A program made the translations under genes and the position numbers. The notes beneath the pieces are model-generated. The model ran no database searches. It saw nothing but the letters and a program-made list of their open reading frames with translations, and was not told where the DNA came from. A DNA stretch of 13,189 nucleotides, taken from assembly GCA_002314455.1 (NCBI GenBank), contig DCFZ01000060.1, positions 1 to 13,189 of the forward strand. The letters are read 5' to 3'. Each line of letters starts with the position of its first letter. Position 1 is the first letter of the stretch. This document shows positions 1 through 7,129 of this stretch, in pieces. Source of the DNA: Lentisphaeria bacterium UBA1791 (GTDB lineage Bacteria > Verrucomicrobiota > Lentisphaeria > Victivallales > Victivallaceae).

Positions 1-17
1 TAAACCGTCGAAGAGGC

Positions 18-61
18 AAAAAAAAGACAAACGTTGTCAAATTCAACAACGCCTGTCTTTT
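18..61 (-). terminator. Intrinsic terminator closing the rnf operon
   Basis: The inner stem CGTTGT/ACAACG (32-37 with 46-51) has an 8-nt loop. After a symmetric 2x2 internal loop an outer stem AAAAGACA/TGTCTTTT (22-29 with 54-61) follows. On the minus strand the hairpin ends in a run of eight U (A18-A25 on the plus strand), about 50 nt beyond the rnfE stop. Because the outer stem is A-rich on one side and T-rich on the other, it could also stop transcription arriving from the left. No gene is visible in bases 1-111. Confidence 0.75.
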
Positions 62-111
62 CCGAAAAACGTCTTCTATTATATATCAGGTAAAAAGCCG
101 CGATTTTTCGT

Positions 112-789
112 TTACTTGTCGTCCGGCTTGCAGATCATGCAGTGGCGGCAGTCCAACCCGTCCGGCGGGATGTAGAGTTTGCCCGCTTTGACCGCGGCGC
201 GCCGCGTCAGATAGTTGCGGAAGCCCAAAATGCAACCGACGATGATAAAAGCACCGGGCGCCGCCGCCGGAAGCAGGAAATCCGTCTGCCACACCGTGAC
301 GACTTTCACGCCGAAAAGACTGCCGGAACTCATGAATTCACGCAACATCCCGAGCATCGTCAGCGTCAGCGTGAAGCCGAGCCCCATGCCGATGCCGTCA
401 AAAATCGAACGCAACGGATTATTTTTGGACGCAAACGCCTCGGCGCGCCCGAGCACGATGCAGTTCACGACGATCAGCGGAATGAAGATTCCGAGCGCTT
501 CGTAAAGCGACGCCGGCGCATATGCCTGCATCAGAAAGTCGACAATCGTCACAAACGTCGCGATCACCACGATGTAAACGGGGATCCGGATGCGCTGCGG
601 CACGATGTTTTTAATGCAACTGACGACAAAGTTACTGCACGCGAGCACAAACGTCACCGCCAATCCCATACCGATGCCGTTGACCGCCTGCGTGGTCAAT
701 GCGAGCGTCGGGCAAGTGCCGAGCAACAGCACCAATACCGGGTTTTCCTTCCAGATGCCGCGCACCAGATCTTTGAAAGCGGTCAACAT
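112..789 (-). CDS. rnfE: Rnf electron transport complex subunit E
   Basis: This is an integral membrane subunit of the Rnf ferredoxin:NAD+ oxidoreductase, an ion pump in the cytoplasmic membrane. The product is 225 aa with about six hydrophobic segments. It has the paired RnfA/RnfE half-site cysteines: C26 in GTCPTLA and C110 in VNCIVLG. In the family these, with their RnfA counterparts, hold an intramembrane Fe-S centre. The ATG at 789 was chosen over one six codons upstream because GGAGG lies 9 nt before it. Only one base separates it from the rnfG stop. It is the last gene of the rnf operon. The C-terminal tail carries an extra CxxCxxC (C214, C217, C220) outside the membrane core, which I regard as a lineage-specific addition; its role is unknown. 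Identification is firm from sequence and operon position. Confidence 0.96.
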   Translation of the reverse strand: MLTAFKDLVRGIWKENPVLVLLLGTCPTLALTTQAVNGIGMGLAVTFVLACSNFVVSCIKNIVPQRIRIPVYIVVIATFVTIVDFLMQAYAPASLYEALGIFIPLIVVNCIVLGRAEAFASKNNPLRSIFDGIGMGLGFTLTLTMLGMLREFMSSGSLFGVKVVTVWQTDFLLPAAAPGAFIIVGCILGFRNYLTRRAAVKAGKLYIPPDGLDCRHCMICKPDDK

Positions 790-790
790 C

Positions 791-1444
791 TTATTTTCCC
801 TCCACAATAGCTTGCCGCTCTTTGGCGAAACTCGTCACCACATCGCCGACGAGCACAACGAGCGCACGGCTCGTCACCGTCGCTCCGGTCTTGAACTCAA
901 AATCACCGCCGTCCTTGCTGACTTTCCATTTGGCGTCGGCGCCCTTGCCCGCGTACTGGTCGAGCAACTTGTTGGGCGGCAACCCCTCCGGCGTCGGCTG
1001 GGTGAAGTTATGGATCGTCTTGACGAATTTCCGCGTGCAGACGTCCGCGCCGAGCCCCGGCGTTTCCTTCTGCTCGGTGACCATCACGTTGAGAACTTTG
1101 CCTTCCGGCGTCAGGGCGACCAGCATTTCGATCTTGCCGGCGTAGCCCTGTTTCGTCGAAGCCTTGACGATGACGGCGACGAGCTTGCCGCCTTTGGTCG
1201 CAAGGAAAAGTTCAGCCTCGCTGCCGTTGGCAAGTTTCAACGGGCGCTTGCCCGCTTCGAGCTTGTCGAAATCGGGGACGAGCAGTTTCATGTTTTTGGC
1301 GAGTGCGCGTTCGCGCGCCGCTTCGATCGGCTTTTTCGTCACTTGGTGGACGACGCCGAGCAACAGCGCCGAAATCAACCCCGTCGCGCAGAGAAAGGCG
1401 CCCAAAACCCAGATGTTTTCCGTTTTACGCAAAGAAAAACGCAT
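791..1444 (-). CDS. rnfG: Rnf electron transport complex subunit G (covalent FMN)
   Basis: RnfG carries a covalently bound FMN and relays electrons on the outer face of the membrane. The 217-aa product has one N-terminal membrane anchor (about residues 11-33) followed by a soluble domain. ETPGLGA at 127-133 and TGATVT at 186-191 match the family; the last Thr, T191, is the expected flavin-phosphoester attachment residue of the [ST]GATxT motif. The ATG at 1444 was preferred over a start 15 codons upstream because AAGGAGG sits 6 nt before it, and the longer form would run into the end of rnfD. It lies one base from rnfD and one base from rnfE, consistent with translational coupling within one transcript. 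Confidence 0.96.
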   Translation of the reverse strand: MRFSLRKTENIWVLGAFLCATGLISALLLGVVHQVTKKPIEAARERALAKNMKLLVPDFDKLEAGKRPLKLANGSEAELFLATKGGKLVAVIVKASTKQGYAGKIEMLVALTPEGKVLNVMVTEQKETPGLGADVCTRKFVKTIHNFTQPTPEGLPPNKLLDQYAGKGADAKWKVSKDGGDFEFKTGATVTSRALVVLVGDVVTSFAKERQAIVEGK

Positions 1445-1445
1445 C

Positions 1446-2579
1446 TTACACCTCCTTGCGCCGGGTATACCCGAAGGGCCGTTTGACAAACCAGCGGTCG
1501 ATCAGCGGCACCAACGCATTCATAAAGAGGATCGAAAAGCTGACCCCCTCCGGATAATTGCCCCAGATGCGGATGACCGTTGTGATGACGCCGCACCCGA
1601 TCGCAAAAATGACGCACCCCGTACCGCTGATCGGCGACGTCACCATATCGGTCGCCATAAAGATCGCACCGAGCAGAAGTCCCCCCGTCAGCAAGTGAAA
1701 GATCGGCGTCGGCGTCACTTGCGGCGCGAAATAGTGAATGATCGCCGTCAGCACGCCGACCGTCCCCGCGAAGTAAAGCGGCACCCGCCAGTTGATCAGA
1801 TTGAAAAGCACCAGCAAGATCCCGCCGAGCAACAGCGCCGGCGCACAGGTTTCGCCGATGCAACCGCCCTGACGGCCGATGAAATATTGTTTCCACATTT
1901 TTGGATTGTCGATCTTGCGGAAGCGGTATTTCCCCGGTTTCGCGACCGCCGTCGAAGCGACGCCAAGCGGCGTCGCGCAGGTGACGAGTTCACCCTCGGC
2001 TTTTTGGGGCGTCGCCTTGGTGACCGGCTTCGAGGGGTCGGTCAATCCGAACGCGTGGTGTTGCGGATAGCTCGCATCCTCCATGCCGCGGGCGGGCGTC
2101 CACGTCGTCATCAACGCGGGCAAGGCGATCAGAAGCCCCACGCGCCCGACGAGCACAGGGTTGAAAGGATTGTTGCCCAATCCGCCGTAGATCTGCTTGC
2201 CGAGCCAGATCGCCAGGATCGCGCCGATCAGCGGCACATAAAAGGGCACCCCCGGCGGCAGATTGAGCGCGAGCAACAAGCCCGTCACCGCCGCGGAGCA
2301 ATCACTGATCGTCCGCCACACCGGCTTGCCGGCGATAAAGCACCAAACAGCTTCCGCCAGAATGCAGAAGACCAAGCTGTACAGAATCACCCGCAGTGCG
2401 GGCGCGCCGAAAAACCAGATGCCCGCCGCCGCCGCGGGGAGCAAACTGATGATGACGTAGATCATGATCCGGCTCTCATCCGCCGAACTCGAAAGGTGCG
2501 GCGAACTCGACAACACCAGGTTTTTGGCGTCCGGCAAGCGGATGCCGCCATTTTCTTTTTTATTGGTAAACAGACTCAT
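1446..2579 (-). CDS. rnfD: Rnf electron transport complex subunit D (covalent FMN)
   Basis: RnfD is a polytopic membrane subunit homologous to NqrB that carries a covalent FMN. The product is 377 aa, a little longer than many homologues, with about nine or ten hydrophobic segments starting near residue 40. Family landmarks include GGLGNNPFNPVLVGR (132-146) and GGCIGETCAPALLLGG in the second half. The flavinylation site is recognisable as TCATPL (200-205) with T203 as the likely FMN-bearing residue; the usual SGATPL glycine is replaced by Cys. The start at 2579 has an AGGGGG Shine-Dalgarno 5 nt upstream, 9 nt after the rnfC stop. The next gene, rnfG, begins one base after its stop. Confidence 0.96.
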   Translation of the reverse strand: MSLFTNKKENGGIRLPDAKNLVLSSSPHLSSSADESRIMIYVIISLLPAAAAGIWFFGAPALRVILYSLVFCILAEAVWCFIAGKPVWRTISDCSAAVTGLLLALNLPPGVPFYVPLIGAILAIWLGKQIYGGLGNNPFNPVLVGRVGLLIALPALMTTWTPARGMEDASYPQHHAFGLTDPSKPVTKATPQKAEGELVTCATPLGVASTAVAKPGKYRFRKIDNPKMWKQYFIGRQGGCIGETCAPALLLGGILLVLFNLINWRVPLYFAGTVGVLTAIIHYFAPQVTPTPIFHLLTGGLLLGAIFMATDMVTSPISGTGCVIFAIGCGVITTVIRIWGNYPEGVSFSILFMNALVPLIDRWFVKRPFGYTRRKEV

Positions 2580-2588
2580 AAAGCCCCC

Positions 2589-3944
2589 TTATTTTTCTGC
2601 TTTCGCCTTGGCGGCGGCGCGTTGGCGGCGAATCTCCGCCTTGGCGAGCCGGAGCGTCTGTACCAACGGGCGGTGCGCCGGACAAACGTAGGCGCAACTG
2701 CCGCATTCCAGACAATCCATCACGTGGTTCTGCTCGGCGAGGTCGATGCGGCCGCCTTCGATCGCGGTCGCGAGCAAACAAGTGCAAAGTCCCATCGGGC
2801 ACCCCTGCACGCACCGGCCGCAACGGATGCAGCTGCCGGAGCGGTAATTGAGCGCGCGGCGGCGGCTGAAAAGCAACACGCCCGACGTATTTTTGGCGAC
2901 CGGCACTTCATAGGAATTCTGCGCGAAGCCCATCATCGGGCCGCCGAGGATCAGCTTGCTCGGCTCGTCGGTGACGCCGCCGCAGAATTCGATCGCCTTG
3001 ATGACCGGCGTACCGATGCGGAGTTTCCAGTTGCCGGGGTCTTTCAACACCTTGCCGGAAACGGTGACGATGCGTTCGACCAGCGGAATCCCCAGCGTCA
3101 CCGCGTCGGAAAGCGCCGCCGCCGTGCCGACGTTTTGCACGACGCAACCGACGTCCGCCGGAAGTCCGCCGGGCGGCACGATGCGGTTGACGATCGCGTG
3201 GATCAATTGTTTTTCACTGCCTTGCGGATACTGCACCTGAAGCGGCACGATCTTGATGCCGTAGTCTTCGGAAAAACGCTCCAATTCGGCGATCGCGTCG
3301 TGTTTGTTGATCTCGATGCCGATGTAGATCTTGTCGATGCCGAGGATATGACCGATGATCGCCGCCCCCTCGAGCACGCGGCACGGGGATTCGAGCATCA
3401 GCCGGTGGTCGGCGCTCAAGTAGGGTTCGCACTCCGCGCCGTTGAGGATCAGCGTATCGACCTTTTTGCCCGGCGGGATCGAGAGCTTCACCCGGGTCGG
3501 AAAGCTCGCGCCGCCCATGCCGACCAGACCGGCGTCGGAAACGCGATCGAGCAACACCTTGGGATCGGTGCTGCGCCAATCGGGAATCGGTTCAAAAGGG
3601 TCGGTCTCGCGGTCTTCACCGTCCGCGCGGATGTCGATGGCGAGCGCGGGCACGCCCATCGGCCCCGGCACCTCGACGATGCCGGCGACTTCACCGCTGG
3701 TCGGGCTGTGCAAATTCGCCGAAACAAATCCGGAAGCCTGGGCGAGCAACTGATATTTCAGAACTTTGTCGCCCGGCTTGACGATCACTTCCGGCGCCTT
3801 GCCGGCGTTTTCCTGCACGAGCACCGTATACCGCTCCAACAGCGGCGCCGTGTGCACCGCCTGCGTATTGGTCAATTTCTTGCCCGCGCTCACCGGGTGG
3901 ATGCCGCCGGTGAAACTCATCACTTTACGCGAACTTTTATTCAT
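2589..3944 (-). CDS. rnfC: Rnf electron transport complex subunit C (NADH/FMN, 2x[4Fe-4S])
   Basis: RnfC is the peripheral cytoplasmic subunit that exchanges electrons with NAD(H), and it resembles NuoF/NqrF-type flavoproteins. The product is 451 aa. An N-terminal FTGGIHP segment leads into a barrel-sandwich region. GMGGASFPT (142-150) and ECEPY (171-175) mark the nucleotide/FMN-binding Rossmann-like domain. Two ferredoxin-type motifs follow: C372, C375, C378, C382 and C411, C414, C417, C421. The C-terminus is a short Lys/Ala-rich tail, not the long repetitive extension of some proteobacterial RnfC. The ATG at 3944 is chosen because it overlaps the rnfB stop as ATGA and has GGGAG upstream; an in-frame start 25 codons earlier would lie inside rnfB and encode an Arg-rich non-family stretch. 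Confidence 0.96.
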   Translation of the reverse strand: MNKSSRKVMSFTGGIHPVSAGKKLTNTQAVHTAPLLERYTVLVQENAGKAPEVIVKPGDKVLKYQLLAQASGFVSANLHSPTSGEVAGIVEVPGPMGVPALAIDIRADGEDRETDPFEPIPDWRSTDPKVLLDRVSDAGLVGMGGASFPTRVKLSIPPGKKVDTLILNGAECEPYLSADHRLMLESPCRVLEGAAIIGHILGIDKIYIGIEINKHDAIAELERFSEDYGIKIVPLQVQYPQGSEKQLIHAIVNRIVPPGGLPADVGCVVQNVGTAAALSDAVTLGIPLVERIVTVSGKVLKDPGNWKLRIGTPVIKAIEFCGGVTDEPSKLILGGPMMGFAQNSYEVPVAKNTSGVLLFSRRRALNYRSGSCIRCGRCVQGCPMGLCTCLLATAIEGGRIDLAEQNHVMDCLECGSCAYVCPAHRPLVQTLRLAKAEIRRQRAAAKAKAEK

Positions 3945-4783
3945 TTTTTCTCTCCCTCGCGAACCGCCTTTTCGCCCGCGTAATGATCGACTTCGGTCGC
4001 CAGCGCGCCGGTCGGGCACTTGATGGTCTGAATCTCTTCCGCGCCGGGAAGTTTCGCCGCATCATATTTGACGCTCGCGAGGAATCCCGTCTTGGTGAAG
4101 CTGTCGGGGAATGCGCGTTCGCACTTGCCGCAACCGATGCAACCGCCGTGGCAGAGCGAACGCTTGACGGCGCCCTTTTCCGGCGAACTGCAATAAACGT
4201 GTGCGGTCGAATCCGCCGGCACAAGCTTGATGATGCCGCGCGGACACGCCGCGACGCACTTGCCGCAACCGACGCAGAGCTCCTGATGGACGACCGCGAG
4301 CGAATTGATCACTTCGATGGCGCCAAAGGGACACGCGTGCGCGCAATTACCCATACCGATACAACCGTAGCGGCACCCCTTGGGGCCGCCGCCGATCATA
4401 CTCGCCGCGGCGCAGTCGATCGCGCCGTTGTAGAATTTGCGCATCTGCGTCTGGAATTTGTCGCCGGAACAGCAGACGACCGCGCGCCGGGCAAATCCCT
4501 CGCCGGGATCGACGCCGAGCGCAAAGGCGATCGCGTTGACTTGCTCCTGACTCGAAACCGGACAGCCGTTGGGCTTCAAGCGCCCGCTCGCGACCGCCTT
4601 GGCGAAATCCGCACAGCCGGCACAGCCGCAACCGCCGCAGTTGGCGCCGGGCAGCAGTTCGAGCACCAGCTCGACGCGCGGATCGCTCTTGACTTTAAAG
4701 AACTTCACAAAGATCCCGATCGCGGTGCCGAGCACCAGCGCGAGAACGCCCATCACGAGCGCGGCGATGACCAAATTCGACAT
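3941..4783 (-). CDS. rnfB: Rnf electron transport complex subunit B (ferredoxin-like, multiple Fe-S)
   Basis: RnfB accepts electrons from reduced ferredoxin. The 280-aa product has one N-terminal membrane helix (about residues 4-27). Next comes the RnfB Fe-S domain with C49, C52, C54, C57 and C74. Two complete ferredoxin motifs follow (C137, C141, C147, C151 and C170, C173, C176, C180). A third cluster has C211, C215, C218 and C221, but its canonical fourth cysteine position before Pro is F225; C211 or the late C256 (KCPTGAL) could supply the ligand. The ATG at 4783 has GGAGG 9 nt upstream, and the TGA of rnfA forms part of that Shine-Dalgarno (TGAGGAGG). Its own stop overlaps the rnfC start by 4 nt. 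Identification is certain; the cluster count is inferred. Confidence 0.96.
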   Translation of the reverse strand: MSNLVIAALVMGVLALVLGTAIGIFVKFFKVKSDPRVELVLELLPGANCGGCGCAGCADFAKAVASGRLKPNGCPVSSQEQVNAIAFALGVDPGEGFARRAVVCCSGDKFQTQMRKFYNGAIDCAAASMIGGGPKGCRYGCIGMGNCAHACPFGAIEVINSLAVVHQELCVGCGKCVAACPRGIIKLVPADSTAHVYCSSPEKGAVKRSLCHGGCIGCGKCERAFPDSFTKTGFLASVKYDAAKLPGAEEIQTIKCPTGALATEVDHYAGEKAVREGEKK

Positions 4784-4797
4784 CCTTTACGCCCTCC

Positions 4798-5388
4798 TCA
4801 GCAAAGCCCGGCGAAACCGCAGAACGCCATCGCGAGGATCCCCGCCGTCACCAATGCGATCGGCGTACCCTCAAACGCCTTGGGCGGCGTCGCCAGTTCC
4901 AGTTTTTCGCGCAAGCTCGAAAAGAGCAGAATCGCCAATGCGAAACCGATGCCGGAAAAGCACCCGAAAATCGTCGCATCCAAGACCGAGTAATTCGCCT
5001 TGGCGTTGAGCGTCGCCACGCCGAGCACGGCGCAGTTGGTCGTGATCAGCGGCAAATAAATGCCGAGCGCCTGATAGAGCGACGGACTGAGTTTCTGCAA
5101 CACCGTTTCGATGATCTGAACCAGCGCCGCGATGACGAGGATGAAAAGCAGCACCTGCAAAAAGCCGAGGTCGTAGCTCACCCCCCCGAGCGAAAAATGC
5201 AGCAGATAGCGGTAGATCGCCGCCGTGATTGCCGACGCGAGCGTCATAACAAAAACGACCGCGCCCGACATCCCCATCGCCGTCGAGACCCGTTTGGAGA
5301 CCCCGAGGAAGGGACAAATGCCGAGAAAACGCGACAGGACGAAGTTGTAAACCAACACGGCCCCTACGGTAAGTTCGAGATATTTCAC
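4798..5388 (-). CDS. rnfA: Rnf electron transport complex subunit A
   Basis: This is the integral membrane subunit that pairs with RnfE. The product is 196 aa, the usual family length, with about six hydrophobic segments. The hallmark N-terminus NFVLSRFLGICPFLGVSK is present, with C25 in the first half-site and C119 in TTNCAVLG as the second; in the family these bind an intramembrane Fe-S centre with RnfE. The start is GTG at 5388: the family N-terminus aligns there, and AAGGAG lies 7 nt upstream. It is the first gene of the rnf operon, giving the order ABCDGE. The 75-nt gap upstream holds a small palindrome and a possible -10, so the operon probably has its own promoter, although read-through from the gene at 5464-5931 cannot be excluded. 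Confidence 0.97.
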   Translation of the reverse strand: MKYLELTVGAVLVYNFVLSRFLGICPFLGVSKRVSTAMGMSGAVVFVMTLASAITAAIYRYLLHFSLGGVSYDLGFLQVLLFILVIAALVQIIETVLQKLSPSLYQALGIYLPLITTNCAVLGVATLNAKANYSVLDATIFGCFSGIGFALAILLFSSLREKLELATPPKAFEGTPIALVTAGILAMAFCGFAGLC

Positions 5389-5400
5389 AGTGATTCTCCT

Positions 5401-5419
5401 TTGCTCAAGAGCAAATATA
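5401..5419 (-). promoter_or_regulatory. Possible rnf promoter -10 and operator-like palindrome
   Basis: On the minus strand a TATATT (-10 candidate, 5419-5414) is followed at once by the dyad TTGCTC/GAGCAA with a 2-nt centre (5414-5401), then by the rnfA Shine-Dalgarno. The dyad would overlap the predicted transcription start and sit next to the ribosome-binding site. No good -35 hexamer is seen at 16-18 nt, so the promoter call is weak; the dyad itself is exact. No terminator-like hairpin is seen between the upstream gene and rnfA. Confidence 0.35.
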
Positions 5420-5463
5420 ACACCTGATTGTGAATTTTACCACAGCAAGGTGCAGTTTTTTCA

Positions 5464-5931
5464 CTATTTTACCGCCGTAAAGCAATCAAGCGCGACTTTG
5501 ACGACCACTTTGAGTACGCGACTGCCGTCGCCGACGTCGGGCAGATGCCCCTCCCCCGGAAAGAGCAAGAGGAAAACGCCGGGGTAAAGTTGCGCTTCGA
5601 CGTTGCGCTTGCCGAGCATTTTGAAACCGACGTCCTTTTCCCCGGCGTAAGGCGTCGTCACCGCGCCGTCGAGCGGCCCGCAGAGAACCGATTCCACGCC
5701 CGACGCGACGATCTGGATGTCGGCGTACTTTTCGTGGTACTCCAGCTTTTCCGGAAACGCCTCGTGGCTTTTGGTGTCGTTGACGTTGACGTAGATTCTG
5801 TCGCCATCCAATTCATAGCGTCCGGCGGGAGTCTTGTCGCTCAACGTGCGTAAAAAAGCGGCGATCTTGCTCCAGGCTTCCGGAGCCAGCGCCGCGTAGT
5901 CGGCAAAATTTTCCAAACGGTCGTAAATCAT
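5464..5931 (-). CDS. YhcH/YjgK/YiaL family protein (DUF386)
   Basis: This 155-aa protein belongs to the YhcH/YjgK/YiaL family, cupin-like proteins usually found with genes for sialic acid or other sugar-acid catabolism; the exact reaction is not settled for most members. The signature LEYHEKYADIQIV and the PGEGHLP segment correspond to the family's H-x-x-Y-x-D-I-Q and P-G-x-x-H-x-P motifs, which supply putative metal ligands. The length equals that of E. coli YhcH. The start at 5931 (MIYDRLENF) is the family start; a longer in-frame ORF back to 6024 would add an unrelated segment read from promoter DNA. The Shine-Dalgarno is modest (AAAGGG). It ends in tandem stops TAG-TGA, 75 nt before rnfA. 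No sugar genes are adjacent here, so its substrate is unknown. Confidence 0.9.
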   Translation of the reverse strand: MIYDRLENFADYAALAPEAWSKIAAFLRTLSDKTPAGRYELDGDRIYVNVNDTKSHEAFPEKLEYHEKYADIQIVASGVESVLCGPLDGAVTTPYAGEKDVGFKMLGKRNVEAQLYPGVFLLLFPGEGHLPDVGDGSRVLKVVVKVALDCFTAVK

Positions 5932-5968
5932 AAAGCGCCCTTTCACGGTTTTGTTGGTACCGCGTATT

Positions 5969-5997
5969 ACTGTATCACCAAAATCGGACAAGCGCAA
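5969..5997 (-). promoter_or_regulatory. Candidate sigma70-type promoter of the YhcH-family gene
   Basis: On the minus strand TTGCGC (5997-5992) and TACAGT (5974-5969) are separated by 17 nt. They match the -35 and -10 consensus at three and four positions. The start of transcription would fall about 30 nt before the ATG at 5931. This is a plausible but unproven promoter. Confidence 0.35.
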
Positions 5998-6018
5998 TGG
6001 TAGTTTTGTAATTTTTTC

Positions 6019-6035
6019 TTGCAATAATTTTGCAA
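6019..6035. promoter_or_regulatory. Operator-like inverted repeat TTGCAA-N5-TTGCAA
   Basis: TTGCAA TAATT TTGCAA is an exact inverted repeat (each half is itself a palindrome). It lies in the 132-nt gap between the phosphatase stop (6064) and the YhcH-family start, about 20 nt upstream of the candidate -35. No U-tract follows it on either strand, so it does not look like a terminator. The half-sites resemble the TTGCA/TGCAA dyad at 9654-9673. Confidence 0.35.
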
Positions 6036-6063
6036 CGCACGCGCAAGAGGGCGGAAATATCGC

Positions 6064-7128
6064 TTATTTTTCCAGCATAATGCGCCGGAAAGCCGCGATA
6101 TCTTCGCGCGTCGCGCCGCCGGAAAGAAAATAGCGCGCCGCCGCTTCCGCGAGATCGGGGGAAAGTGCGTCGAGCTTTTCCAACAGCGTGTCGAACTGCT
6201 TGAAACCGACCCGCCGCTCGGCAAAGATCGAACAGGTGGTAAATTCATAATCCGCAAGGATGTCGCTTTCCTGAACGCCGAGCAATGCTTCGAGCAGCAC
6301 GGCGAGCGTGCCGCCGCGATCGGCGCTGCCCCAGCAATGGAAGTAGACGGGGTAGTTTTTCTCATCGGCGAGGAGCTTCAATATCCTGGCGTACTGTTTC
6401 GCCTGCTCGTCGCAAAAGATCATATCGTAGGGACGGATCGCCACATTGACCCACTGCACTTTTTCGGGATCGAGCGTCGGCTTGTAACCGGGGGGCACCT
6501 CGGTGCCGCCGCGCAGATCGAGATCGGTCTTGAGCTTGATGTCGCGGTAAAGCACGAGTTTGCCCGACGGCTTGATGATCTGGTGGCGGTCGAATTCCGA
6601 GCCGCGGTAGATCATCCCCTGCCGGACTCGTTCGCCCGATTTCGTCTTGTAACCGCCGAGGTCGCGCACGTTGGTCGCGCCGGGTACGTAGATCCAGCGC
6701 GGCGCCTCGTCGGCGACGCGGAATCTGCTCCACGCGGAGGAAAATCCGCCGCAAGTTACGCGCCAGCAATAAAAAGTTGCAATTTTGAGATTGTAAACGG
6801 CAAAAGAGTCTTTTTCCGTCTCGTGGCGAATGACGACTTTTGCCGTTTCGGGATCGCTCCCCTCGGCGATCTCAAGCGTGCGGCGCCCTTTTTCTGGCGC
6901 GCCGCTCCACTTGAAAACGACCGGCTCGGGGATCGAGTGATCGACCTTGCTCGGCGTCAGATTGAGGTAGTCGATGAAAACATCCTTGCGCGGAGCGCGC
7001 GCCCGCGCCGCTTCCCTGGTCGCGAAGTCACGCTGAAACGGCGTCCACAGCGAAACCGTTTCCTCCGGCGCCGGGGCGAGCAGTACGATGGCAGGGGCGA
7101 GCAATCTGGCGACGGATGTTTTTTTCAT
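6064..7128 (-). CDS. Putative exported tyrosine phosphatase-like protein (Y_phosphatase3 type)
   Basis: This 354-aa protein contains the cysteine-phosphatase signature HCWGSADRGG, i.e. H-C-x5-R with nucleophile C265, D270 and R271. ATNVRDLGGYKTKSG (from 151) and YRGSEF are typical of the DUF/Y_phosphatase3 group of bacterial tyrosine/phosphoinositide phosphatases. The N-terminus has a Lys pair and a hydrophobic stretch (about 9-20) that could be a signal peptide, although the APA-P junction is not an ideal cleavage site. Residues about 65-138 look like a fibronectin-III-type beta domain (YNLKIATFYCWRV near its end). The start lies one base after the stop of the acyl-CoA synthetase, so the two genes are very probably cotranscribed and coupled. 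The substrate is unknown; an extracytoplasmic phosphate ester or phosphoprotein is possible. Confidence 0.8.
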   Translation of the reverse strand: MKKTSVARLLAPAIVLLAPAPEETVSLWTPFQRDFATREAARARAPRKDVFIDYLNLTPSKVDHSIPEPVVFKWSGAPEKGRRTLEIAEGSDPETAKVVIRHETEKDSFAVYNLKIATFYCWRVTCGGFSSAWSRFRVADEAPRWIYVPGATNVRDLGGYKTKSGERVRQGMIYRGSEFDRHQIIKPSGKLVLYRDIKLKTDLDLRGGTEVPPGYKPTLDPEKVQWVNVAIRPYDMIFCDEQAKQYARILKLLADEKNYPVYFHCWGSADRGGTLAVLLEALLGVQESDILADYEFTTCSIFAERRVGFKQFDTLLEKLDALSPDLAEAAARYFLSGGATREDIAAFRRIMLEK

Positions 7129-7129
7129 T

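Noticed and set aside
1164..3983. 939-codon open frame on the plus strand across rnfG, rnfD and rnfC
   Set aside because: It is antisense to three clear Rnf genes, its translation is Arg/Asp/His-rich low-information sequence, and it results from the GC-biased codon use of the real genes.
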